A DNA stretch of 64,000 nucleotides, from positions 189,617,485 through 189,681,484 of the forward strand of contig OZ018321.1 of assembly GCA_963969495.1 (NCBI GenBank), read 5' to 3'. The notes under the pieces are model-generated. The model saw nothing but the letters and a program-made list of their open reading frames with translations. It searched no databases and was not told where the DNA came from. The stretch comes from Ceratothoa steindachneri. Its lineage: Eukaryota > Arthropoda > Malacostraca > Isopoda > Cymothoidae. Position numbers and translations under genes: made by a program. Shown one piece after another: positions 51,850 through 62,689 of the stretch (position 1 is its first letter; the number at the start of each line of letters is the position of its first letter).

Positions 51850-53325
51850 AATTAAAGTACTTCAGCTGCAGTTTCCTTATTTCTTAAACAAAATGGAACA
51901 TAGTTTAAGTGGCATGGTAGTCCAGCTCTATGAGGGTAAGTAAAATCACTGAGTTGTGGAAGGACGAACGTCTTACGCAAAAGCACTGAGCGCGCACGCA
52001 TGCGTCGGGAGAACTCGCTTAAAAAAGTGATCAAAGATTTTGGCATCGTTCCATTCGAATCTTCTTCAGAGATGGCACTTTTTCATGTTATTACCTCGAA
52101 ATAACACTAGGCGAATATTCAAGGACTGGTCGAAGCCACCAAATGAATGAGATAAGTGTTGAGCAGCAGGCCGATTATTCCACGTTCTATGAGCAAATAT
52201 CGAGAAAGCACGATTCCCCGTACAACACAAATGACTGCGTGGTATAAAGAACAATGGGGCAGAGCCAGACCGAGGGGCTCTCAGTGGGCCGAGATAGGTT
52301 TAGTATGGAAGACAAGTAAGGGGATGCTGGAGCATTTATGACCTTATAGGTAATAACTTATAAGGAAGACCTTGGAAATGATTTCAGGGTAGCTACTGCG
52401 GTTCGTGAAGAAGGGAGAGAAACGTCGTCCGCAAAAAAGAAGATCAAGCACTGCAAGGTTTTGAACAAGTTGTAAAGGGGTAAAAGAGGGAAAACTTCCG
52501 GTCCAGTGAGAAGGCACTTACAATAATTAAGGCGGAAGGGAAGAAAATATTAGATGGTAGGCTCTATTCCCTATTAGGCTTCATTGTCTTCCCGAACTCC
52601 CTGGTATCTCTGAAACCGGCCTTGACTAGTTCCTTTCGTACCCATCATCTCGCAATCACCCTATTCATAGTAGGGATGATGTATCTAGGCCGGCAGAGAT
52701 TTGGTGTTCCACAAGGCTCGGTTCTTGCTCCATCGCTCCCTTTTCGAAATGAGCTTATATAGTTTAGGAATATCAAAGGCAACGCCAAGATTTTGGGTAG
52801 GTTCAGAGAAGTGAATCGGTTAAAAAAAATCAAATGAAAGACTGAGGCGAACCAAAATAATGTCAAAGGGAAGGGAATAGAAGTAAAAAAAAAGGAGCGA
52901 TAGACCAAGAACAAAGCCTTGTGGAGCAACAAATCAGATTTCCGCTGGCCGAGATATATCATCAACAATATGAAGTAAGGGAATGCGAGATGATGGGTAC
53001 GAAAAGAATCAGTTAAGGTCGGTTTCAGAAATCCCCAGGAGTTCATGAATATAATGAAGCAGAATATTGTTAAGAGTAGCCAAATGGGCCGAGAAATAAA
53101 ATGCTAACCAACATCCACCACCGAATGTAAAAAGTCATCAGTTGAAATTGGAGACAGATTCAGTGTGTGACCAGCATCAAAACCAGACAGTAAGATATCA
53201 TCAATATTGGATGAGTACATGGGACCAAAAACTGGGCTGACATCCTACTTTCAAGGCCTTTAAATGGAAAGGGAGATGTGAGAATGGGCAGTAGTCGCAC
53301 CCAGGCAAATACTCGTATTTTAAGA
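51850..53325 (-). mobile_element. LINE delta fossil with rearranged reverse transcriptase
   Basis: On the minus strand, from the right, a box-B-like VAPQGFVLGLSLLFF lies near 52900, a box-C FADDVSL near 52437-52418, and a C-terminal block NRAFSIFAHRTWNNRPAAQH at about 52215-52150 typical of LINE ORF2 ends. Boxes B and C are about 470 bp apart instead of the usual 100-200. The extra DNA contains a plus-strand copy of the box-B region ([13 protein letters not shown], near 52700). Heavily decayed; the clade is uncertain. Confidence 0.65.
52578..53062. repeat. Imperfect inverted repeat of a LINE RT segment
   Basis: The left arm (about 52578-52760) and right arm (about 53062-52880) are diverged reverse complements sharing TTTCGTACCCATCATCTCGC (left, about 52635) and the following box-B region. 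They are separated by roughly 120 bp. Both arms derive from the same part of a LINE. Confidence 0.75.
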
Positions 53326-53329
53326 AATG

Positions 53330-55185
53330 AGTCAACAGAGGCCTAGGTTGAAATAGTTTGACACCACACTAGAAGAATTTGTGAAATAGGATGGCACCAC
53401 ACTGGATGAGTTTTTGAAATAAGATGACCCCACACTGAATGAGTTTTTGAAATAAGATGGCACCACACTGGATAAGTTTTTGAAATAGGATGGCAACACA
53501 CTAATTTGACCTTTTGAAATATAATGGCACAATCCTAAATAAGTGTTTGAAATAGGTCAGCACCATTCTAAATGAATGTTGGAAATGGGATGACATCATG
53601 AAAATGATTGTTTGAAATAGGTTGGCATCGTCCTAAAAGAGTGTTTGAAATAGGATCGCACTACACTAGATGAGTGTTTGAAATAGGATGGGAGCAAACT
53701 AAATGAATGTTTGCAATATGATAGCACTACACTACATGAGTGTTTAAATGAGATAGCAATACACTAGATGAGTGTTCGAGATAGGATGACATCATACTAG
53801 ATGAGTGTTTGTAATAGAAGCGCATATCAATAACTAGATCAGTGTTTGAAATAAGATTGCACTAATCTGAATGAATATTTGAAATAAGATGGCACAATAC
53901 TAGATGATTGTTTGAAATAGGATGGAACTAGACTAGATGAGTATCTGAACTATAAAAGCAGAACGAGAGATTAGTGTTTGAAATAGGATGTCAAAATACT
54001 AGATGAAAGTTTGAATTAGAGAAACAACAAGCTAGATTAGTGTTTGAAATAGGGTGGTACCTTCTAAATGTTTTTATGAGGATAGCACTTTCCAAATGAG
54101 TGTTTGAAATATGATGGCAACATCTTAAATGAGTATTTGAAATAAGTCGGCAGTATTCTAAAATATTGTTTTTGAAATATGATATCATTAAACTAAATGA
54201 GTATTTGGAAGATGATGGCACCAAGCTAGAGGAGTGTTTGGCATAGAATGGTAACAAACTAAATGACTGTTTTCAATAGATGGGCACCTCACTACCTGAA
54301 TGTTTGAAATAAGATAGCATTACAATAGATGTGTTTCAAATAGAATACCAACCTAAGAAATGAGTGCCTAAAATAGGATGGCAACACAATAGATGAGTGT
54401 TTAAAATAGGATGGCGGCAGACTGGATGAGTGATCAAAATAGGCTGGCAACAGATTAATTGACTGTTTGAAATAGGCTGGCACCATACTAAATGAGAGTT
54501 TGAAATAGGTTGGCACTAGAATGAGTATATGAGCGTGTGAAATAAGATATAAACACACTAGATTAGTGTTTAAAATTGAATAGCACCATACTAAATGAGA
54601 GTTTGAAATAGGATGGCACCAGAATATGTAGATGAGCGTGTGAAATAAGATATAAACACACTAGATTAGTGTTTGAAATTGAATAGCACCTACTTAAATG
54701 AGTGTTAGAAATAAGATGGTACCATCCTAATTGAGTGGTTGAAATAGGATGGCACCACACTAGATGAGTGTTTGAAATACCATGTCACCACACTAGATCA
54801 TTGTTTGAAATAGGATGGCCATACAAGAGATGAGTGTTGGAAATAGGATGGTACTACACTATATGAATGGTTGAAATAAGATGGCACCGCACTAGATAAG
54901 AGATTAAAATAGCATGGCAGCACATTAAAATACCGTTTTAAATAGGATAACAAACACAATAGATGAGTGTTTAAAATAAGATGAAAACAATTTCGATGAG
55001 TGCTTGAAATAGGATAGTGCCACACTAGATGAGTATTTGAAAAGGTTCCCACTACCCTAGATTAGTGTTTGAAATAAGATGCAACCACACTAGATAATTG
55101 TTCCAATTAAGAAGGCACTACAGAAACGATTGTTTGAAATATGATGGCACCACAATAGATGAGTGTTTTAAAGAGGATGAAAACA
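53330..55185. repeat. 33-bp satellite array, left part (about 56 units)
   Basis: Degenerate units of GAGTGTTTGAAATAGGATGG plus CACCACACTAGAT, 33 bp on average with indels. The minus strand gives recurring YFKHSSSVVPS-like peptides because the period is a multiple of three; these are not proteins. Confidence 0.95.
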
Positions 55186-56625
55186 CATTAGAAATACCTA
55201 ATATTGCCATGCATAGCATCATATATGGTGTTGGCCTGCATACTACAGCTGCCATACCCACTGCTGCATTTATGGATGCTGGCTTTATCAGAGAAGAAGA
55301 AAAGAGATTTATAGTTGATCACAATAAAATCAAAAGGGCTCAAGAAAAAGTGATGAGGTCCCTGGATGAGCATTTTAATGAACTTTGTAAGAAGGGTGAA
55401 ATTGACTGTATCTTCTATGACAGACGTCAAGATACAACTAAGGTTATGCTGAAAGTAGACAATTCGGATTGTCAGTTCCTCAGAATCATCAAAGAAGAGC
55501 ATGTTTCTGTGTGCAATGAGCCAGATGGAAGATATCTCTACCACTTCTTTCCTAAAAAAGGCTGAAGGAGTAAAAAACCTTCTGAAGTTCTTGCTGATAA
55601 TCTTGTAAACTTCATGAAGAAGAAGAGCATTGATAAAGGCCTGCAGGCCATTGGAAGTGATTCTACAAACGTTAACCCTGGTTGGTAGGCTGGGTCCATG
55701 CACTGGGTAGAAGTCAAGCTTGGCCGTAAACTGATCTGGTTGGTTTGTGCCCTCCACACTAACTAGTAACCCCTGCGCTGCGACACTTGATAACAGCACT
55801 GGATGGAAAGGCTTTGGCTAACAACAAGCGATCAGGTAATATTGGCAAGATGCTAGACACTGTAACCGATCTGGAACTCTATCCTTTATTCAATATACTC
55901 AATTGGAGATCCTCCTACTTCACTAAGTGGCAATGTCGTAAATGATCTCTTTAATGACTAAGCGTATGGGTATAGGATCACATAGGGCCATAGGCTATAA
56001 AGACAAGAGAACTTTCCACAGATCAAGCTCTTCTTGAAATTAGTCATATGAGCCATTTTAGGTGGTTGACAACAGTAAACATGCTTTGTTGTATATGGCT
56101 TTCAAAACATAGCCTTGAAAGCATAATCCTCAGCGACTTAAGACTGATATAATTATTGGAATACCTTGTTGGTGTGTACTACTCATGTTGGTTCAACATC
56201 AAAGTAAAGCTTTCTTGGGTGGAAGGCCCGCGCCACAAATTGTTTCAGCTGCGGCTACTTAAGCTGCAAAACACGGCTGTAGTGAATGCTGTTTTGACTA
56301 CTATTAGGCGGTCAGCATGACATTCATTGAGCGAAATGATAATCCAGCCACTCTTCTAAAGGATGACAGTGAGGAGAGGAAAGCTGCTGTCCAAATGATT
56401 GTTGGCATGATGGATGGAGATAACCATACAGTTTGACGTCCCAGTAAGATACCTTCCATCAGCACCAGTGCTTCTTCGCTTTGAAAGCTGACAGACTGGT
56501 CTTACTGGGTATTCAAACCTCCTTTGTCATGTAAACTAAATAAAACGGAAGTAAATGAGTTTTATGACAAGCTTATTCAAGCTCTAGAGTGGCCCTCTCA
56601 TGTTCAATTAATAGAGAGGTATTAA

Positions 56626-56872
56626 ATTTAAATTTGCTCGTTTCAGTCTTCATAACAAGCTATGCTGCTTCTCCGGTGGACGTCAGCCAAAGCAAGCCCC
56701 AACTCCCCACCGTGATACCCAGTCGCGGAGGTAACCTCCCTAGTAAATAGTGTCAGCTTAAAAAGAAGCTGGATGGAGATTCGAACTGCCGACCCCGCGA
56801 TTGCCGGGCAAACGCGCTATCCACTATACAGGTCGGGAGGCTGTGAGGTCTGGAAGTGTGTCTGTGAGCCGG
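56626..56872 (-). mobile_element. tRNA-derived SINE
   Basis: On the minus strand a tRNA-like head begins near 56835 (CCGACCTGTATAGTGGATAG, an A-box-like segment). It continues to GGCAGTTCGAATCTCC, a good B box, then a body to AAATTTGCTCG-type sequence at the left end. The insertion separates coding text of the fossil gene at ...LIER and GVKQV.... Flanking TAGAGAGGTATTAAA (56612) and TAGAGGTGTGAAA (56873) look like a decayed target duplication. The anticodon arm does not fold well, so it is not a functional tRNA. Confidence 0.65.
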
Positions 56873-56938
56873 TAGAGGTGTGAAACAAGTCACAGAGGCA
56901 GCAAGCAAGGTGTATATACTTGAGAAACGTGAGAGCTA

Positions 56939-57870
56939 CGAGGAGCGGTCAATAAGCTTTGCAATTCGGATATAAGGAAACGAGATAGGAGGAAAAGTGT
57001 TTTATTATTTTTCAATATAACTATCCTCGACTTCAATGCACTTGCGCCACTTGTCCCTGAGGCTTCGAATTCTCAACAACCAGCAATCTCACGACTGCTG
57101 TTCAATCCAATCCTGGACGGCGAGCTGGACATCTTCATCATCCCCAAACCAGCGTCGACGCAGTGCAGCCTTGAGCTGGCGGAATAAAAAGTAGTCGCTA
57201 GGGGCCAGATCTGGACTGTAGGGGGGATGGTTAAGCTCCTTAAATCAGCACTCGCGCAGGGCAGCTTGTGCAACTCTGGCCTTGTGGACTTTGACGACGT
57301 TGAAGTCAATCATGGGGCGTGAGGCTTCTAGGGACCCAACGGGCAGAGACCTTGGTCATGGCCAAATTGTCGTGGATGATGTTAATAACACTTTCATGTG
57401 ATATTTTAAGTTCTCGCTCGATTTCTTCGACCTTCACCCGTCGATTTTCGAGGATGATCTTCTCCACACGGGACACATTTTCCTCGTTGGTCACGTCTGA
57501 CGGGCGTCTTGGACGGGGGTCATCTTCAAGGGACTCACGACCATGGCGAAACTTCCTATTCCAGCGAGCAATGGTTGCATAGGATGGGGCGGTGTCGGTG
57601 TACACTGCAACCATGCGTTCATGGATCTCTTTTGCATTCTTGCCTTACGTGGTCAAAAATTTGATCACTGCGCGGTGCTCAACCTTCTCCATTGTTTAAA
57701 AATTTGTGACTGACGATTTGCGATAAGCTACTGCTTCTTAAATAGACGAGGCAGGAGCGTGCGGCTGCAGGTCCTGGCTTTTCATAACTTGTCCTAATAC
57801 CCCCACAAACAGCCATCCCCCTTCCTCTGTTTTGCCCTACCGATTCGCAAAATTTATTGACCGCCCCTCG
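56939..57870 (-). mobile_element. Internally deleted mariner, 932 bp
   Basis: The left end CGAGGAGCGGTCAATAAGCT (56939) and right end, read on the minus strand, CGAGGGGCGGTCAATAAATT (57870) are inverted repeats of about 30 bp. They are flanked by TA at 56937-56938 and 57871-57872, the mariner target duplication. Removing it restores the reading frame of the fossil gene exactly (AGC-TAT-ATC), which confirms the boundaries. Full mariners are about 1.3 kb, so some 350-400 bp are gone. Confidence 0.93.
57005..57692 (-). pseudogene. Mariner transposase with central deletion
   Basis: From ATG at 57692: MEKVEHRAVIKFLTT-stop, then the helix-turn-helix region (MVAVYTDTAPSYATIARWNR, DDPRPRRPSD, NISHES-like KISHESVINIIHDNLAMTKV) to WVPRSLTPHD at about 57310. 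The text then jumps to VHKARVAQAALREC, PPYSPDLAPSDYFLFRQLKA and VQDWIEQQS, with stops, ending at 57005. The first catalytic Asp (GDETW region) and the second (DNAP region) are deleted; only the third, in LAPSD, remains. The wording is close to SETMAR/Hsmar-type mariners. Inactive. Confidence 0.92.
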
Positions 57871-58103
57871 TATATCAGAGGCCAATAAGCAAGTCGGCGG
57901 CTGATGTCCAAGAAAGAATTAAAGCAAGGCTTGATGAACCTTGTATAATTGTTTTTTTTACCTGATGTCATTACTTTCTGTATGATTGTATGATTACAAG
58001 GATATGTTTTATGATTGATAACATATGTTTTATGCAGAGAGACAAAATCTCTTTAGCATACCTTTTATTTTGAGAAGCTAAAATTAATATCGTTTTCTTA
58101 GAG

Positions 58104-60641
58104 CAGGGATCGGCAACCCACGGTTCTTTCGTGCCTCCGCTGCGGTCCCCTCTGGTAGATGAACGACGCTGACGCAGCACGCCAGTCCTTGCGAACGGCT
58201 CTACTAACGAGAATTTAATTAATAAGTATTTTATTTCAGTTCGTTACTTCTTTTTTTATTTACTTTTTGAAACTTTAAATCCCAGGTAGACAAATCGTAT
58301 AAAAATCTAGTAAGAGAAAAGTTTCTGAAGAAAACACAACGTTCAGTGCTACATGGGCATATTCATTTGCTTTCACTACTGACGAGACTGGTTTATCAGT
58401 ATGCTAAATATGTAGTGAGAAATTGGCAAACAACAAAAAATCAAGACATTTCCAGAATAACAGAATAAACACAGCCTTTGCTGAAAAATATCCGGATGGA
58501 GATGAGAGAATAAAAACCGTTTCCGAACTAATGAGAAAGATTGAACGGAATCAAAATAAATTCAAGATGTGGATGAAGTTTGCAAATTCAACTACATATG
58601 CTAGTTTTGTGGTCACTCAGGAATAGTCATCCAGGCGAAGCCGTTAACAGATGATGAATATATAAAAGAATCATTCATAAAAATTTCAGAACCTTTATTC
58701 ACGGACTTTAAAAACAAGAGAGGAATTTTGCAGAAAATTAGAGATATGCCTCTCTCTGCAAATACTGTCAAAGACAGAACGATCAAACGTCGCCAGACAC
58801 CAAATATAGACATGAATTCAGCTGTGATGTACTCAATCGCCTGTGATGATTCCAATAACAAAGGTTATATTGAACAAATGTCATTGTTCTGCCGATATAT
58901 GAATTCTGCTGGACCACAAGAATAAATAATCTAGTTGATACCACTAAAAGGCCAAACACGAGGAGGAAATCTGTGAGGCTGTCCTGGATTGTTTAAGAAC
59001 CAAAGAAATAAATCACCTACTTGATGTCAGTGATACTGATGGGGCACCGAGTATGACAGGAGCGAAGAAGGGATTTACTGCAGAAGTCGCTAGGTAGAAC
59101 GCTGCTGAAATTTAACTGTGTCCTGTACCAAGAGGCATTGTGTACTCAAAAAAATCCTCAGGAATGCCAGAAGTAATGAATGAGGTTATTCAGATTGTCG
59201 AAAAAATAATAGCAAAAGGTTTGAGTCAACGTCAGTTTCGTTTTTTACTGCATGAGGTGGAAAGTACGCATTTTGATCTGGTGCACAACGAAGTCCGTTG
59301 GCTGTCCAGGTGGAAGGTGCTAAAACTATTTGCCGCGTCTCTGGAAGAGGTGAAAACTTTCCTGTGCAGCATAGGGCCCACCTTTCCCGAGCCGGAACAG
59401 CCAGAGTGGCTGGAAAAGCTACGCTTCATAGTAGATATGACGGCGCACCTAAACAGTCTAAGCACAACTCTTCAGGGGAAAGGAGGAAAAGCTCTACGTA
59501 TGTTGGAGGAAGTTTTGGCATTTGAGCGAAAGTTGACAGTGTTTGCCAGAGGTTTACAGCGAGGTACACTGTCTCGCTCCCCATCTTTGAGAGAGTTCAA
59601 ACAATCTCACAAAATAATCAGTTCAGAGTATTTGCAGTCCACAATCACCGCAAAGCAAACATCATTTGAAAAACGATTATGTGACTTCAGAGATAAAAAG
59701 AACACATTATGCTTCCTTGTCGATCCATCCCTACTGAATATGATTGCATTTGCAAATGTGAGTCAACTAAATCTGGAAATGGAACTGGCTGACATAGCCG
59801 ACAAAGTTATAGGGGTGTTGAAGTTCCAGCTATTGACAACTGATCTTGAAAATATTGCCCGCAGAAGGCCATGTTTGCTCACAATAACAAATGGAGTGAG
59901 ATTGAAAACCTTCCCAAACCAGAGAAACTTGTTTTTGAAACATGGAATGCCATTTCCCGACACTTACGCTGACACAAAAAAAAATTATGCAAATGGAATA
60001 CTGTCAATTTTCGGATCAACATATGTATGTGAGCAGGTTTTCTCCACCATGAACTATATAAAAAACAAACATCTTGAGTGAAGATGAGGGTGACGTCTTC
60101 TGCCCATATGTTCAGACACTGTGCGCTGAGGTTGAGGAGCGAAAGTCGCATTAACCAGGTAAAATAAATATTTGAATTGGAATTTATTTTACAAATATAT
60201 ATTTTATATTGTTCAGTGAAATAGCCCTTTTTTTTATTCAGGTTGAGAGCTGCCTGCACGATGAGGACACACAGAAGCAGGCAGCAGTTTTGGTTTGCTG
60301 CATGTGGATGATTTAATTTCGGCTTTTTATTTCGGGAATGCGAGATGGACTCTAATAGACACTAAAGATTTTATTTGTAAAAAGTGTTCAACCGAGCTTT
60401 TTTTTAAGAATTCCAATGTTTCTGTATATGGAATTAAAATTTTGTTTTCGCTGTAGCAGTTCTTTGATTTCATAAATGTAACAGACTATTGTTTTTTTAC
60501 ATATAGGATAGAGGTAAAAATCGATATATGCACTGTTATCTTCATTTATATGTCAAAAGAGTCTTGTGGCTCCCAATGTGTTCTTTTCAGTGGGAAACGG
60601 GTCGAAATGGCTCTTTTAGTGTTGAAGGTTGCCGACCCTTG
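58104..60641 (+). mobile_element. hAT transposon 2, complete ends, 2538 bp
   Basis: Left end CAGGGATCGGCAACC and right end (minus strand) CAAGGGTCGGCAACC are the classic hAT/Charlie-type termini. The flanks TCTTAGAG (58096-58103) and TCCTAGAT (60642-60649) are an 8-bp target duplication with two differences. A second copy of the surrounding repeat at about 61360-61590 lacks the element and reads TCTGAGAG at the same point. Confidence 0.92.
58374..60154 (+). pseudogene. hAT transposase (GTF2IRD2/ZBED-like type)
   Basis: A remnant BED-finger region (CSEKLANNKKSRHFQNN) is followed by FAEKYPDGDERIKTVSEL and ANSTTYASFVVTQE, then stop-ridden PFTDDEYIKESF- and KIRDMPLSANTVKDR-like segments to 58920. 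A long open part covers 59140-60081: a maternal LVHNEVRWLSRWKVLKLF block (DEVRW region), FVDMTAHLNSLS-like text, LCDFRDKK and IFGSTYVCEQVFSTMNYIKN of the dimerisation domain. The last residues VQTLCAEVEERKSH end at 60154 after a deletion. About 590 codons in all. The open 313-codon C half is longer than expected for so decayed an N half. Confidence 0.88.
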
Positions 60642-60649
60642 TCCTAGAT

Positions 60650-61597
60650 CAATGTATGAGGGTTTTTATTTTAAACGTAGATTTTTCAATTTAATTTTCT
60701 GGCAATCCCAAAAATAATAGTAGATTTGAATTCCTCACATTCAAACCCATTTTTTTAGAACCCCTAACTGAAAGAATTAGGAAAAATTAATTTTCACCCC
60801 CAAAATTGAGACACCCTAATGAACTAATGTCAAACGCGTATAGACCCCGGGATTAGTGAAAGGGGGTATATAATCCATGAAGAACAACTACTCTAGAACA
60901 AGCGTTTGAAACCACAATTTTTCAAAATGTATTTTCTAAATACCTCGGAATTATTTTATCAAGGTATCTCAACACCGAAATTTTGTATTTTCCTGTCGGT
61001 TTGGTCAGTCATCGGCTCCACGATACAAATTTAAACGAAGAAAAAGATATTATTTTTTTGCAAAAAATTATTATTTTTATTTATATTACAAATTAACGAA
61101 AACCAACAGTATCGTATCTACCAGAAAGTTATATTAAACATGTTCGTAAGAGAAAGTGAAACTGTGGGTAGGGCACATAATAATAATCAAAAGAGAAGAA
61201 TAAAGAGCGCAACTCTCGCAGCCCTACCCCCATTTCATAGTTGGATATGTTCGCGGACACATATGTAGTAAAGGTTTATTGAATTCATCCTGTCAAGTCA
61301 ATCACTAATGATGCCCTGGCTATATTATCTGCTGTCGGCAACGTCCATAGGATCACTAAATATCTATAGCATCACCTGCTATTTCGATAAGCTAAAATTA
61401 ATGACAGTTGTTTTCTGAGAGAAATTTATCGATTTTCTTTCAAACGTAGATTTTCAAAGCTAAATTTGAGCAATTACACAAAAAATAGCAGATTTGAATT
61501 CTGCCCACCCAAAAACATCTTTTGAGAACCCTTTAGTGAAGGAATTACAAAAATTATTTTTCACCCCACAAATTGACTCACCCTTCTGGCACACACA
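60650..61597. repeat. Two diverged copies of a 0.25-kb repeat, and spacer
   Basis: GTAGATTTGAATTC, GAACCC and AATTTTCACCCC text at 60700-60825 recurs at 61470-61585. AAGCTAAAATTAAT at about 58078 (left of hAT 2) recurs at 61390. The two copies therefore run 58050-58103 plus 60650-60830, and 61360-61590. The spacer between (60830-61360) shows nothing recognisable. Confidence 0.8.
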
Positions 61598-61855
61598 CGA
61601 AATGAGTGCTTAAAATAAGATGGCAGCACACTAGATGAGTGTTTGAAATAGGTTGGCACCATACTAGATGGGTGTTTGAGATAGTATGACACCACACTAG
61701 AAATTTTTAAAATAGAATAATACTACACGAGATGATTGTTTGAATTAGGATGACACCACATAAAAGGAAACGTTTCAAATAGGATGACACAACGCTAGAT
61801 TAGTGTTTGAAAAACGATGGCACCACAATAGATACGTGGTTAAAATAGGTGTCAT
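61598..61855. repeat. 33-bp satellite array, right part (about 8 units)
   Basis: Same unit as 53330-55185 (GATGAGTGTTTGAAATAGGT, TGGCACCATACTAGAT), in the same orientation. Confidence 0.93.
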
Positions 61856-62689
61856 TGATACACTTCGATCACAGGAGCTTCATCTCGGTTGGTACTCCGA
61901 TGTGAGCCCTTTCTACAGTTCTAGGATCAAAATGAACAACAGAGCAGAAAATGAGTCAAACTGCTATAATATCTTTCCACCCTAATACCACAGGCAAACG
62001 AACCATTCTAACTTTGTGTCAACTCTGCTTTATACCAATCGCCTTCTTTTTTATTTCGTTAAACTTTTCCTAATCTAACCCTCAATTAGACCAGGGATTG
62101 GAATTTGTGTTCAGCTTAATGTTAATGAGTATCAGGTACGAGGACTTTTTCTAATTTTGCAAGTCCATCGAAAGGAGAGGCGATAAATTTTAGATTTCAT
62201 TACTTTGGTTCGAGTAAATTTTGTCAGATTTTCCTTCGAATCACAGCATATTGGTGAGAACGTTAAACAGAGTTAAAACAAGAAGAAATTCGCATTTTTA
62301 CGAAAACTTTGAAAGCTTAATACTGAGTACAAAATATTATCATTAGAGTCAAAGCAAACTCAGAGGAAATGAGCGCAATGGATGCCTATAATGTCTGCCC
62401 AACAAACCCCTACCGAATTAAGACCTGTCTTTAATTGCTCTCTTGCCCGTCGTTAAGTGAAGCTGGCTACCCCGTTGTAGACCTTTTGCTATTTCTGTTT
62501 ACTCTCATTTGTCGTTTTTGATCTAATAAATTTGTAATGCTCGTAAACTTTAAGACGGCTTTTCTTCAAATTAAATTAAAATTAGTGTCATATAAAAACA
62601 AGCTGGTTTTTTATAGACTATAGTAGAATTGTCACTTATGATCATCGCTTCTTGTTTTTCTGATTAACTAGCTCCAGTTTATTTTAAAC
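61856..62689. other. Unannotated AT-rich DNA
   Basis: No gene recognised. Confidence 0.55.

Larger units (their letters stand above)
55186..57948 (+). pseudogene. Fossil gene of an uncharacterised invertebrate family, split by SINE and mariner
   Basis: Starting at the satellite edge, IPNIAMHSIIYGVGLHTTAA continues open to the stop at 55565 (VDHNKIKRAQEKVMRSLDE, FYDRRQDTTKVMLKVDNSD, EEHVSVCNEPDGRYLYHFFP). Then, with stops and shifts, come QAIGSDSTNVNPGW, MHWVEVKLGRKLIWLVCALH, LRHLITALDGKALANNK, IGKMLDTVTDLE (to 55870), RWLTTVNMLC (56066), YLVGVYYSCWFNIKVK (56160) and WPSHVQLIER (56590). After the SINE, GVKQVTEAASKVY follows, and across the mariner RESYIRGQ and ASRRLMSKK, ending at 57948. I recall similar unannotated proteins, thought to be repeat-associated, in insects, crustaceans and Hydra. 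No function is established; the conserved D and N positions might suggest a nuclease or transposase, but that is a guess. Confidence 0.7.

Noticed and set aside
53332..55052. Minus-strand frames rich in YFKHSSSVVPS-like text
   Set aside because: Artefact of the 33-bp satellite.
55188..55799. A 203-codon minus-strand frame
   Set aside because: Antisense to the fossil gene, whose plus-strand text continues in family-like blocks beyond the frame.
56755..56850. Functional tRNA gene
   Set aside because: Good A- and B-box-like text but the anticodon arm does not form a standard 5-bp stem and 7-nt loop, and the sequence lies within a longer SINE body that disrupts a coding region.
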